This document shows positions 1 to 8,491 of a DNA stretch of 64,000 bases, piece by piece; within the stretch, counting starts at the first letter, position 1, and each line of letters opens with the position of its first letter. The stretch comes from FEN-1219 sp963817615 (GTDB lineage: Bacteria; Pseudomonadota; Gammaproteobacteria; Steroidobacterales; Rariloculaceae). The stretch is from the NCBI GenBank assembly GCA_963817615.1, contig CAWFPH010000002.1:1736001-1800000 (forward strand), given 5' to 3'. The notes under the pieces were generated by a model. It did not search any database and was not told the origin of the DNA. It saw nothing but the letters and a program-made list of their open reading frames with translations. The translations under genes were made by a program, and so were the position numbers.

Positions 1-95
1 GGCTCGAACTCGACCGCTTTTCGGTCTTCCGCATAGCGAACGCCGGCAAGCAAGGCGGCTTTGAACAGCTCGCCTTCGTGTTTGAGCTTCTTCAA
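1..95 (-). CDS. Partial CDS cut by the left window edge, unknown product
   Basis: On the minus strand an open frame enters the window edge. From a TTG at 93-95 it reads MKKLKHEGELFKAALLAGV and about a dozen more residues. The composition (Lys, Glu, Ala) suits an amphipathic helix and is unlike the Arg/Pro-rich shadow frames nearby. A GGAG sits six bases upstream of the TTG (complement of 102-105), a normal ribosome-binding distance. The frame is open back to a stop at 171-173 but holds no ATG or GTG, so TTG is the best start. The fragment is too short to assign a family. It is divergent from the YidB-like gene. Only the sequence left of the window can confirm it. Confidence 0.35.
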   Translation of the reverse strand, partial: MKKLKHEGELFKAALLAGVRYAEDRKAVEFE

Positions 96-256
96 GGCGG
101 TCTCCGTTGTGGCCGTGATGCTCGCGACGCCGCGTCGTTGCGGTAGCTGGAAAAAAACTGCATGTTGATTCTATGACAGCCGCGCGGCCGTCGGGACATT
201 GGGGCATCGAGCTCGTGCACGATCGAGCGGGCGTAGCGTAGCTCACGAAGACTTCG

Positions 257-263
257 AAAGGAG
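257..263 (+). promoter_or_regulatory. Ribosome-binding site that decides the yidB-like start
   Basis: AAAGGAG touches an ATG at 264 directly but lies six bases before a second in-frame ATG at 270. The spacing favours initiation at 270. Confidence 0.6.
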
Positions 264-269
264 ATGGCG

Positions 270-590
270 ATGGGATTATTCGACGGTGTGTTGGGCGGTG
301 TCGTCGGCGCCGTAGTCACCGACGTGATTCGCCGCAACGGCGGTGTGCAGGGTGTGGTGCAGCAATTCGAAAGCAAGGGATTCGGACCCACGGTCCGCTC
401 GTGGGTCGGCACGGGTCCGAACGAGCCGATCGGCGCGGATCACGTCCGGCAAGTGCTCGGCGCGGATCTGTTGCAGCAGCTGTCGGCCAAGACGGGCGTG
501 CCCGTCGACGAGCTCGCGCAGAAGCTCGCGCAGATCCTGCCACAGACGATCGACGAGATGACCCCCGGCGGGGTCATCCCGAAGGGCTGA
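270..590 (+). CDS. YidB-like protein (DUF937)
   Basis: A 106-residue protein beginning MGLFDGVLGGVVGAVV. The N-terminus is a glycine-rich, hydrophobic repeat typical of YidB/DUF937 proteins. The body, GNEPIGADHVRQVLG-like followed by LAQKLAQILPQTIDEMTPGG, matches the family's conserved end, where a short helix-loop-helix surrounds the 'P..ID..TP.G' motif. The molecular role of the family is not established. The start at 270 rather than 264 follows from the Shine-Dalgarno spacing. It appears monocistronic; the gene to its right is convergent and ends 33 bases away. No oddity in length or composition. Family assignment is confident, function unknown. Confidence 0.8.
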   Translation: MGLFDGVLGGVVGAVVTDVIRRNGGVQGVVQQFESKGFGPTVRSWVGTGPNEPIGADHVRQVLGADLLQQLSAKTGVPVDELAQKLAQILPQTIDEMTPGGVIPKG

Positions 591-623
591 AGCCGCAATC
601 GACTTCGGCGTCGACCCGCTTTG

Positions 624-2087
624 CTAGGCCGCGGCGCCCGGTCCGAACCAGGTGGTCAGCGCGTCGGCGAGGCTCGCCTGCGTCGAGTCTCCCGCCCACG
701 CGACGTGGCCGTCGGGTCGAATCAACACGGCCGCAGGAGCCGCGACCGCCCCGATGACCGGAAGCTCCCACGTGGCTGCGCAGTGCGCGTCGATCGACTG
801 AACGCGATCCGCCCATGGGGCGATGTCCGCGCCGCGGGGCTCACCGAGGGTGAGGAGCACCGGCCGGGCATCGTGCAGCAGCGTGAACAAACGCAGCGGT
901 CCGGCGGCGGTGATCAGGTCGAGATCGGGCATGCGGCGCCCGAGCAAGGGATGTCCGTCGCCGAGCTCGTAACGGACGTCGAGACCGGAGATCTCAGCGA
1001 CGACCCGTCTGCGCGGTTCTTCCATGGCGAGCAGCTCGGCGAAGACTTCGCCCAAGGCCTTCGTGCGGTCGTCCGGGCGGCGCAGCGTGACTTGCGCCAT
1101 CGTGTTGTGCAGCACGCGCGCGGCGACCGGATGGCGCTCCGCATGGTAGGTATCCAGAAGCTGTTCCGGCGACGTCCCGTTGACCACCTGCGCGAGCTTC
1201 CAGCCGAGGTTGACTGCGTCCTGCACGCCGATGTTGAGCCCTTGACCGCCCACGGGGGCATGCACGTGCGCGGCGTCGCCGGCGAGCAGCACGCGTCGCT
1301 CGCGGTAGGCTGCGGCCTGGCGAGTCATGTCGGTGAACCTCGAAATCCAGGTCGGGTTGTGGACACCGAAATCCGTTCCGTACACGTCGATCAGCGCGTC
1401 GGTGACGTCGCGCAGGGTCGGTTCACTGTCGGCCCCCACGTGTCGTTCGACCAGCACGACGCCAGCCCGCCGCTCATCCTCCAGTTTTCCGATCGCATGG
1501 ATACCGCGCGCGTCCCGGCGGAATCCCCATTCCGGCTCCGCGGACCAACCGACCTCGGCAATCAACCAGCTCATCGTGGGATCCCATCCAGGGAACTCGA
1601 TGCCGGCTGCTTTACGGATCAGGCTGTGTGCTCCGTCGCAACCGACGAGATACTCGGCCCGTATCGACCGGCCGTCGGATAGCTCGACATCGACGCCATC
1701 GTCGTCCTGCACGAAATCCGTCACTTCGCAGCCGCGATAGATCGGCACCGCCAGCTCGCCGACCCATTCGGCCAGGATGCGCTCCGTCTGCTCTTGTCGG
1801 AGGCCGAGCACGTAGTTGTGCCGCGTGGGACAGTCGCTGACGTCCAGAGGGATGAGGAAGTGCAGGAACTTGTGCGGCTGTCCCTGCGACACGAAGCGAT
1901 CGACGATACCGCGCTGATCGAGCACCTCGATCGTGCGTGAGTGCAGACCGCGCGCGCGCGTGCCGAGGAGATCCTGGCTCGTGCGCCGCTCGACGATCGC
2001 GACGTCGACTCGCGCCAACTTGAGCTCGCCGGCCAACATCAGCCCCGTGGGCCCTCCTCCGGCGATCACCACCGTATGCTCGGTCAA
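624..2087 (-). CDS. FAD-dependent aromatic monooxygenase, rifampicin monooxygenase (Rox)-like
   Basis: A 487-residue class A flavoprotein hydroxylase that would use NAD(P)H and O2 to hydroxylate an aromatic substrate. Visible motifs: the N-terminal dinucleotide fold GGGPTG at residues 10-15 with the acidic strand end IVERR, the DG motif GCDGAHS near 149-155, and the GD motif LLAGDAAHVHAPVGGQG near 267-282. The C-terminus carries the thioredoxin-like tail with LIRPDGHVAWAG. The pattern, including 'YGTDFGVHNPTWISRF', resembles Rox, which inactivates rifamycins, but related enzymes act on many phenols, so resistance is only a possibility. The frame extends upstream to 2159. A TTG at 2085-2087, preceded by GGAG seven bases away, puts the nucleotide-binding strand at the true N-terminus. 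Transcribed alone. Confidence 0.8.
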   Translation of the reverse strand: MTEHTVVIAGGGPTGLMLAGELKLARVDVAIVERRTSQDLLGTRARGLHSRTIEVLDQRGIVDRFVSQGQPHKFLHFLIPLDVSDCPTRHNYVLGLRQEQTERILAEWVGELAVPIYRGCEVTDFVQDDDGVDVELSDGRSIRAEYLVGCDGAHSLIRKAAGIEFPGWDPTMSWLIAEVGWSAEPEWGFRRDARGIHAIGKLEDERRAGVVLVERHVGADSEPTLRDVTDALIDVYGTDFGVHNPTWISRFTDMTRQAAAYRERRVLLAGDAAHVHAPVGGQGLNIGVQDAVNLGWKLAQVVNGTSPEQLLDTYHAERHPVAARVLHNTMAQVTLRRPDDRTKALGEVFAELLAMEEPRRRVVAEISGLDVRYELGDGHPLLGRRMPDLDLITAAGPLRLFTLLHDARPVLLTLGEPRGADIAPWADRVQSIDAHCAATWELPVIGAVAAPAAVLIRPDGHVAWAGDSTQASLADALTTWFGPGAAA

Positions 2088-2507
2088 CGCCGCGCTCCGA
2101 TCGCCTCGTGCGGCGCGCCGACATCGGCCTGCGGCGGCGCGTTGTACGGCGGCACGCATCCACGGACCTCGGCGCCGAGATTCAGCAACCGCAGCGCGCG
2201 TCTCGCGATCGATTCGACGTTCGTGCGCCCGGCATCATTCGACAACAGCAAACGCATATCGCGACTCCGTCTTGCGCCGGCTCCGGCATCGGCGGCGATG
2301 CTGCGCCATGACCCCCGCCTTCCCGCAAGCCCCCGGTGCGCTATACTCTGGAAGTGGCGGGGATCGGAGTTGTCCTTGCCGCCTCCCGCCTCCCTCCGCC
2401 GCTCGCACGCACGCCGCGATGTCATCGAGCGCTCTGCCGCTGGCATCGCCAGCCGCTCGCCATTAACGTGACTGTCGAGCGCAGGCCGCTGCGCGAAGGA
2501 GGGGACC

Positions 2508-3755
2508 ATGAATCGTCGCTCGTTCTTGCAGGCCGCCGCGCTTTCGGCGACCGCAGCACTGTCGTCCACGTTGTCGTCACGCGCGGATGCTGCGTTGTCG
2601 GACATGAAGATCACGCGCGTGAGGGTCTTCAATCCCGCCGACAAGACGAATCTTGCGGGCTTCCTCAACCTGAGCGACATCGTCGTGGCCGTCGATACCG
2701 ATGCGGGCATCACGGGCTACGGCCAGGGCGGCACGCCGGATCTGTTGCGTTATGCGTCCGGCTCGCTGATCGGCGAGGACCCGTTCCGCACGGAGTTTCT
2801 CTGGCAGCGCATGTATCGCAGCTCGATCTATCCGGCCGGCAGTGAGCGGCTGCATGCGGTCGGCGCGCTCGACTGCGCGCTGTGGGACTTGAAGGGCAAG
2901 GCGCTCGACGCGCCCGTGTACCAGCTGCTTGGGGGTCGCGCGCGCAATCACGTCGAGTGCTATCACTCGTTTGCGTTGCTGACGCCGAAGCAGGCGCGCG
3001 AAGAAGGGCGCAAGGCGATGGCGGACGGTTTCCGTGCGATTCGCATCCACGGCGTGCCGACACCGGACAACGTGTTCGACGCGCGACGCGCGATCGATTC
3101 GCTCGTCGAGGCGTCGAAAGGGCTGCGCGAGGGCGTGGGCCCCGACGGCGATTTCATCGTCGACGCGCATACGCGCTTCGATCTCGCGGACGTCGCGAGG
3201 CTCTGCGATCTGCTCGCGCCGCTCGCGCCGATGTTCGTCGAGGATCCGCTCCATTCGATCGATGACGTGACGCAATACGCCGCGCTGCGGAAGCGCGTCA
3301 CCGTGCCGCTCGCGGCCGGCGAGCAGTTCGCCGATCTGCGCAACGGCAATTTGCCGCTCATCGAGCACGAGCTGATCGACTATCTGCGGACCAGCATCCC
3401 GAACTGCGGCGGCATCACGAGCTACCGCACGCTGGCCGCGCTCTGCGAGGCACACTCGGTCGCGTTGGTGCCGCACTTCACGGGCCCCGTCGCGACGTCG
3501 GCAGTCGTGCACAGCCTGTTCGCGTTCGGCGGCAGGGCGATGGACGAGGTGTTCCGTCCCGAGTACCCGCCGTACTTGCGCGAGGGCTATCTGTTCGGCG
3601 ACGGCAAGATGCACGTAAGCGATCGGCCGGGGTTGGGTGTGGTGCTCGACGAGACTCGGCTGAATCAAGTGGCGGAGTTCACCGAGGCGCGGCCGGCCGG
3701 GTTGTATCAGGGCCAGAGCCTCTTTCGCCCCGACGGCTCGTATCTTTATCTATGA
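2508..3755 (+). CDS. Tat-exported enolase-superfamily protein (mandelate racemase / sugar acid dehydratase-like)
   Basis: A 415-residue protein starting MNRRSFLQAAALSATAAL, a twin-arginine signal with Ala-rich h-region, so probably periplasmic. The body is a mandelate racemase/muconate-lactonizing-enzyme fold: capping domain to about 140, then a TIM barrel. Metal ligands are Asp219 (VDAHTRF), Glu245 (FVEDPL) and Glu272 (AAGEQF). His221 in the D-x-H motif and His323 (VPHFTGPVA) correspond to the catalytic histidines of galactonate-type dehydratases. By eye the Asp that normally pairs with the last His is Ser296, so the usual His-Asp dyad looks broken. GGAGG precedes the ATG closely. Substrate unknown, probably an acid sugar. 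Export of an enolase-superfamily enzyme is uncommon. Confidence 0.82.
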   Translation: MNRRSFLQAAALSATAALSSTLSSRADAALSDMKITRVRVFNPADKTNLAGFLNLSDIVVAVDTDAGITGYGQGGTPDLLRYASGSLIGEDPFRTEFLWQRMYRSSIYPAGSERLHAVGALDCALWDLKGKALDAPVYQLLGGRARNHVECYHSFALLTPKQAREEGRKAMADGFRAIRIHGVPTPDNVFDARRAIDSLVEASKGLREGVGPDGDFIVDAHTRFDLADVARLCDLLAPLAPMFVEDPLHSIDDVTQYAALRKRVTVPLAAGEQFADLRNGNLPLIEHELIDYLRTSIPNCGGITSYRTLAALCEAHSVALVPHFTGPVATSAVVHSLFAFGGRAMDEVFRPEYPPYLREGYLFGDGKMHVSDRPGLGVVLDETRLNQVAEFTEARPAGLYQGQSLFRPDGSYLYL

Positions 3756-3828
3756 GTCTGCCGTCCTGTCACATCGAGCGACCCTCGTGCGTCTCCTTGG
3801 ACGTAGATCATTACCGTGAGGACACACC

Positions 3829-4215
3829 ATGACACTTCCCAGGTTGCTGCTCATGCTGCTGCGCATCTGCGCCGCGATCCAGGTCGTGGTCGGCGTCGCG
3901 TTGTGGACCGGCCATTGGTACGCGGTCGTGAACATGCATCGCGACGTGGGTTTCCTGTTCGTGATGGTGCTGTGGTTCATCGCCTTGCTCGCGTTCGTCG
4001 CGCAGCGGGCGAAGGGCCTCGCGATCGTCGCGTTCTTGTGGGGTGCGGTGATCCTCTGGCTCGGGATGACGCAGCAGGTGCTGTTCCCCGGCGAGCTGCA
4101 TTGGATCGTTCGCACCGTGCATCTGCTCATCGGCCTGGGCGCGATACCGATCGGGGCGCGGCTGAGCCGAGCCGTAGCCGGTTCGCCCGAAGCACCGGAG
4201 ACGCTCAGCGCGTGA
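3829..4215 (+). CDS. Small integral membrane protein, four predicted helices
   Basis: A 128-residue hydrophobic protein. Four membrane segments are apparent, near residues 5-27, 40-58, 62-80 and 90-110, with loops rich in His (GHWYAVVNMHRDVG, GELHWIVRTVHL). Histidines at helix ends can bind heme or metal, but I do not recognise a named family. It starts with ATG shortly after the enolase-superfamily gene and may be co-transcribed with it. The stop overlaps the end of the convergent gene at 4205 by 11 bases. Real gene on grounds of consistent hydrophobicity; function unknown. Confidence 0.65.
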   Translation: MTLPRLLLMLLRICAAIQVVVGVALWTGHWYAVVNMHRDVGFLFVMVLWFIALLAFVAQRAKGLAIVAFLWGAVILWLGMTQQVLFPGELHWIVRTVHLLIGLGAIPIGARLSRAVAGSPEAPETLSA

Positions 4216-5314
4216 CTTCGAGCGCTTGGCCGTCGACGCCGAGATCGCGGAACGGCTGGAAGCTCGCGTCGTTCGTCAGCACGTAGCTGCCGTCGTTCAG
4301 GCGCCATGCGTGGTCGTAGAGATTCGAGAGCTCCACGGTTCCGCCCGACGCGTTGGCATCGTTATAGGTTTCGACGCCGCGGATCACCTCGCCGAACTCC
4401 CGCGCGCGGCGATCGGCGCTCTCCTGCGACGCGTTCCATGCGTCTTCGCGAATCTTCGCGATCTCGGCGTTCGATTGCGCGATGATGGCGGCGCGTTTGC
4501 GGCCTTCCTCGAGCGCGACCTGCGCGATCGCGCCGTTGTGATTGGCGATGCGCTGGTTCCACTGCGGATTGGCCTGCATCGTTTTGCGAATCGCCTCGAA
4601 GAAGCCCGGGTTGAACGCGCCGTTCGGCGCGGTCACGCCGTAGCCCGCGAGGGCGAACCCCGTCAACGCGTCCATCTGCGGCAAGCCGGGCGTCTGCGTG
4701 CGCAGCAACGAGAAGACGACCGATGCGGTCGCCGAGCCGCGCATGTCGGCGCCGCGGTCGCTGTAGGCGAACGAGAGCTCGCCGGATTCGACCCAGGTGC
4801 GCGCGAAGCCGAGCGGCATCGGGGTATTCCTCTCGTAGGACGCGAGCTCGCGCATCAGGTCTTCGCGCGGCCGGTAGCCGAGCGGCCGCGCGCCGGGATG
4901 CCACCGTTGCACGACCGCCTCGAGGTATTGGCGGGCGGTCGTGAACGGCGCGGCCTGACAACCGGGCGTGGAGGGTGCCGCGCCGTAATTGTTGGCTTCC
5001 CACTTCACCTGCGGCAGCACTTGAATCGTCTGTGCGCCGTCCGGGGATTGCGCGCTCCATTCGAAGTTGTAGCCGTTCGTGCAGAGATATTGCTGTCCCC
5101 ACAGGACGCCGCCCTGCGTGCGCCAGCCGGCCGGCAGGAACAACGTGACGGCGGCGAGCGGCGCCTCGAAGCCCGTCGCATCGACGATCACGGCCTTCTC
5201 GAGCCGCAGCACGTTGCGCGGCGGGTCGGCGGTCGCGACGCTCGAACCGCCCGCCATGAGCAGCACGGCGACGGTCAGGGACCGATGGACGAAAGCGGAG
5301 GACCGTTCACGCAT
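4205..5314 (-). CDS. Exported protein of unknown function
   Basis: A 369-residue protein with an N-terminal signal (SLTVAVLLMAGGSSVATA, cleavage likely around residue 29). The mature part looks soluble: an N-terminal region with three cysteines (YLCTNGYNFEW, TPGCQAAP) and a helical stretch near residues 265-310 rich in Glu, Arg, Ala and Lys (EEGRKRAAIIAQSNAEIAKI) that could form a short coiled coil. The C-terminal segment 'YDHAWRLNDGSYVLTND' reads like a repeat domain. I do not recognise a family with known function. It ends inside the convergent membrane-protein gene by 11 bases, and starts 85 bases downstream of the molybdenum hydroxylase stop on the same strand, so it may be the last gene of that operon. 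Confidence 0.7.
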   Translation of the reverse strand: MRERSSAFVHRSLTVAVLLMAGGSSVATADPPRNVLRLEKAVIVDATGFEAPLAAVTLFLPAGWRTQGGVLWGQQYLCTNGYNFEWSAQSPDGAQTIQVLPQVKWEANNYGAAPSTPGCQAAPFTTARQYLEAVVQRWHPGARPLGYRPREDLMRELASYERNTPMPLGFARTWVESGELSFAYSDRGADMRGSATASVVFSLLRTQTPGLPQMDALTGFALAGYGVTAPNGAFNPGFFEAIRKTMQANPQWNQRIANHNGAIAQVALEEGRKRAAIIAQSNAEIAKIREDAWNASQESADRRAREFGEVIRGVETYNDANASGGTVELSNLYDHAWRLNDGSYVLTNDASFQPFRDLGVDGQALEVTR

Positions 5315-5399
5315 AGTCGTTCTCTGCGGTGCCCAGCGAATTGCTCGACGCGGCCGCTGCTCGATCCCGTACGCCGTGATCTGCGCGGTCGACTTCGTC

Positions 5400-7772
5400 T
5401 TATACCTTCGCCGCCTGCAGCGCCGCGAGCACGCGCTCCTTGCGGAACGGTGGCCGGCGCAGGCGCACGCCGGTGGCGTCGTGAATCGCGTTGGCGACCG
5501 CCGCTATCATCGGCTTGTGGCTCGCTTCGCCCGCGCCGTAGTGCGGCAGGTCGGGACGATTCGGATTCGGGTCGCCGTTGACGAGAATCACATCGATAGT
5601 CTCCGGCGTGTCGGAATGCCGCAGGCTGGGGTGCGACGCCCAGTCGACGCTCGTGACCTTCTCGGTGTCGAATTGCACCTCTTCCCAGAGCGCGCGGCTC
5701 AAGCCGTGCAGCATCGCGTTCTCGATCGTGCGGCGCAGGCCTTCAGGGTTGATGACCAAGCCGCAGTCGTGCGCGCACACCAACCGTTTGACCCAGACGC
5801 GTCCGGTCTCGCGGTTGACCTCGACTTCGGCGACCGTGGCGACGACCGTTCTGTTGCGGTACGTGTATGCGATGCCGCGCCCGGCGAGGATCTTTCCCGT
5901 GTCGCGCGGCCGCGGCGACGGCCGCGCGTCCCAGCCGTAGGTGTCGACGGCCGCGCGGACCACGGCGAGCGAGCGCGCCTTGCGAAACACGTTGTCCTCG
6001 TCGCTCGCGCCGATCATGTCGAGCCGGAACTTGACGGGATCGGCCTTGGCCGCCGCCGCGAGCTCGTCGATGAAGGACTCGAACGCGAACGTGACCTGCG
6101 GACCGTTCGGATCGCGCAGATTGCCGGTGCGCAGCGGCGTCTCCCAGATCGCCGGCAGCGCGACGACTTGCGCCGTCATGCGTTGGTTCGGAATCGCGTA
6201 CTGCACCGACGGCGTCTCGGCACGCCCCTCGGCAGGTTTCGCGGGCCGCTTGCCCATGAGCTGCGCGATGAGCACCGTGTCCGGCTCGTTGTAGCCGACG
6301 TGGTTGTAGTCGACCGCGCGCGCATCGTATTCCAGCGCCGCTATCCGGCCCTCGGCGTCGAGCGCGCCGCGCAGCTTGAAGGTGTAGGCCGGTCCTTTCG
6401 TGTCCCAGGCCGTCTCCTCGTTGCGCATCCACTGCACGCGCACCGGCCGGCCGACCTCGCGCGCCAGGAACGCGGCCTCGAAGCCGACGTCATCCGCCGC
6501 CGTGCGCCCGTAAACCTGCGGTCCGTCCATGTACACGACGCGCACGCGCTCGCGCGGTAAATCGAGGAATTTCGCGACGCCGTTGCGCAAGCCGTACGAC
6601 TTCATGTCGTTCGAATAGATCGTGATCTGGTCGTCCGAGGGGTCGGCCAGCGCATGGGCCGGACCGATCGCGGTGTGCCCCTGAAACGGGACCTCGTACG
6701 CGGCTTCGACGACGCGGTGCGCAGCGGTGAACGCCGCGTCCGGATCGCCCTTGACCTCCGGCGCGCTGCTCGACGTGGGCTTCGCGCCGCGGATGTAGTC
6801 GAACAGCTTGTCGGACGCCGGGAACGGCGCGCTCGCGGGTGCCGCCCAGTCGACCTTGAGCTGCCGCGCAGCCTGGATGGCCTGCTCCTCGCGCTCGCAG
6901 ATCACGGCCACGTAGTTGCCGCGGCTCACGACCTTGACGAACCCGGGAACGTGGGCAACGGAGGACTCGTCGATGCGCCGGAGCGCGGCGCCCGCAACCG
7001 GCGGCTTCACGTTGCGCGCGTGGACCATGCGCGGCAACTTCATGTCGACGGCCCACGTCAACGAGCCGTCGACCTTCGCGGGAATGTCGTAACGTTGCAC
7101 CGGCCGGCCGACGACGCGCATCGCCTGCACGGATTTGACCTTCGCCTCTCCGGTGGTCGCGTCGATGTTGCGGCCGGAGAGCGCCACGTCGAACCGCTTG
7201 CCGCCGACCAGCTCGGCATAGGTGACCGACTTGGCCGTGCCGGATCGCGCGGCGATCGTCGCGTTCTCCACCGTGAGCTCGGCGACCGGCGCGTTCAAGC
7301 GCTCGGAGGCGAGCTCGAGCAGCACGCGCCGCGCTTCGGCTGCGACTCTGCGCATCGGCCAGCCGTCGTTCTCGATCCCGTCGGAGCCGCCGGAGCCGCC
7401 TTGGTCCGGCGTCGTGTCGGTGCGGCCCATCACGAGGCTCGTCTTGTCGTAGGCCATGTCGAGCTCGTCGCACATCATTTGCCGGAACGCCGTGCCGGTC
7501 CCTTGGCCGCCGTCCGTCTTGCCCACGAAGAACGTCGCGGTATTGTCCGGGTGGATCACGATCCAGGTATCGAGCTGCCGAAAATCGGGATCCTTGTACG
7601 GGCCGTCGCCGGCGGACTGCGCGAGCACGCTGCCGCCGGGGACCGTCCCGAAGCCGAAGGTGAAGACCAGCGCGCCCGAGCCCCGCAGGAACCCGCGGCG
7701 CGAAATCGACGGGTTGATTCGCTCGAGGAGCGCGGCCTCGATGGCCTCGGGAAGCTCGAGTGTGGTGCTCAT
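5400..7772 (-). CDS. Molybdenum hydroxylase large subunit, Tat-exported (xanthine dehydrogenase family, IorB-like)
   Basis: A 790-residue molybdopterin-cytosine-dinucleotide-type catalytic subunit. It would hydroxylate a heterocycle or aldehyde using water, passing electrons to the 2Fe-2S partner encoded just upstream. It starts at ATG 7770-7772, overlapping the partner's stop by four bases (ATGA). Near residue 25 the twin-arginine motif SRRGFLRGSG is followed by a hydrophobic stretch, so the folded enzyme is probably exported. Downstream are the small N-terminal domain (VGKTDGGQGTGT), the repeated Mo-binding domain and, near the C-terminus, the catalytic Glu motif HYGAGEASHKP. Length and order match isoquinoline 1-oxidoreductase-type subunits. 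Substrate cannot be told. The frame continues upstream to 8420 but that part overlaps the partner gene. Confidence 0.88.
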   Translation of the reverse strand: MSTTLELPEAIEAALLERINPSISRRGFLRGSGALVFTFGFGTVPGGSVLAQSAGDGPYKDPDFRQLDTWIVIHPDNTATFFVGKTDGGQGTGTAFRQMMCDELDMAYDKTSLVMGRTDTTPDQGGSGGSDGIENDGWPMRRVAAEARRVLLELASERLNAPVAELTVENATIAARSGTAKSVTYAELVGGKRFDVALSGRNIDATTGEAKVKSVQAMRVVGRPVQRYDIPAKVDGSLTWAVDMKLPRMVHARNVKPPVAGAALRRIDESSVAHVPGFVKVVSRGNYVAVICEREEQAIQAARQLKVDWAAPASAPFPASDKLFDYIRGAKPTSSSAPEVKGDPDAAFTAAHRVVEAAYEVPFQGHTAIGPAHALADPSDDQITIYSNDMKSYGLRNGVAKFLDLPRERVRVVYMDGPQVYGRTAADDVGFEAAFLAREVGRPVRVQWMRNEETAWDTKGPAYTFKLRGALDAEGRIAALEYDARAVDYNHVGYNEPDTVLIAQLMGKRPAKPAEGRAETPSVQYAIPNQRMTAQVVALPAIWETPLRTGNLRDPNGPQVTFAFESFIDELAAAAKADPVKFRLDMIGASDEDNVFRKARSLAVVRAAVDTYGWDARPSPRPRDTGKILAGRGIAYTYRNRTVVATVAEVEVNRETGRVWVKRLVCAHDCGLVINPEGLRRTIENAMLHGLSRALWEEVQFDTEKVTSVDWASHPSLRHSDTPETIDVILVNGDPNPNRPDLPHYGAGEASHKPMIAAVANAIHDATGVRLRRPPFRKERVLAALQAAKV

Positions 7773-8254
7773 TGTCCGGTTTCCTTCGCGCTCGTAAGCG
7801 TTGGGCGCGCGACGCGTTTGATCGCGGCCTGAATCCGGTAGTAGGTCATGCAGCGGCACAGCACGCCTTCCATGCCCTCGCGGATCTCGGCGTCGGTCGG
7901 GTTCGGGTTGCGCTCGAGCAACGCCTTCGCCGTCATGATCTGGCCGTTCTGACAATAGCCGCACGCCGGCACCTGCTCGTCGATCCAGGCTTGCTGCAGC
8001 GGATCGAGCTTGCCGTCCTTCGCGAGACCTTCGAGCGTGGTGATCTCGCCGCTCACCTGGGCCGCGGGCGTCACGCACGAGCGCGTGGCGACACCGTTCA
8101 CGATGACGGTGCAGGCGCCGCACTGGGCGAGCCCGCAACCGAACCGCGGGCCGCGCAGCCCGAGATCGTTGCGCAGTACATAGAGGAGGGGCGTCGAGCG
8201 CTCGACGTCCACCTCGTGGGTCGCGCCGTTGACGCGCAGTGAAACGACACTCAT
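7769..8254 (-). CDS. 2Fe-2S small subunit of molybdenum hydroxylase (IorA/CoxS-like)
   Basis: A 161-residue electron-transfer subunit. Its first half is a plant-type ferredoxin domain with Cys ligands in FGCGLAQCGACTV and the distant RSC. Its second half is the all-helical domain with CGYCQNGQIM and LCRCMTYYRIQ, the two Cys pairs of the second cluster. It passes electrons from the molybdenum subunit to an acceptor not encoded here. The start at 8254 is fixed by GGGAGGA six bases upstream; the frame runs on to 8359 without a ribosome site. No export signal is present, so if the large subunit is Tat-exported this one would travel with it. It is the first gene of the pair. Confidence 0.92.
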   Translation of the reverse strand: MSVVSLRVNGATHEVDVERSTPLLYVLRNDLGLRGPRFGCGLAQCGACTVIVNGVATRSCVTPAAQVSGEITTLEGLAKDGKLDPLQQAWIDEQVPACGYCQNGQIMTAKALLERNPNPTDAEIREGMEGVLCRCMTYYRIQAAIKRVARPTLTSAKETGQ

Positions 8255-8279
8255 GACGGGTCCTCCCGGTACACCGTTC

Positions 8280-8307
8280 GGTCTCGGACGTAGGTCTCGG
8301 ACGTAGG
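8280..8307. repeat. Two tandem copies of a 13-base unit in a divergent promoter region
   Basis: GGTCTCGGACGTA occurs twice head to tail at 8280-8292 and 8293-8305, followed by GG. It lies between the divergent starts of the 2Fe-2S subunit (8254) and the secreted protein (8492). It could be a regulator site or a chance duplication. Confidence 0.5.
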
Positions 8308-8491
8308 CTAGTGTAGCGCCGAGGACCGTGCTGCATAGTGCCGCCCGGACGATCGTCACGGCGCCCGACCGTCGCAGGGTGGCGCACGGCCGCGGCCCTC
8401 GGCCCGCGGCGGCCCCTCACGCTTCTTCATGCCCCCGCGCCGCATCGAGAATGGCATGATGCTACGATCGTCCTCGAGTCGGAGGCGCGCA

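Noticed and set aside
5400..8420. A 1006-residue molybdenum hydroxylase fusion
   Set aside because: The first 216 codons are antisense-free shadow over the 2Fe-2S gene in another frame; the Tat-bearing protein starts at 7772 with an ATGA junction.
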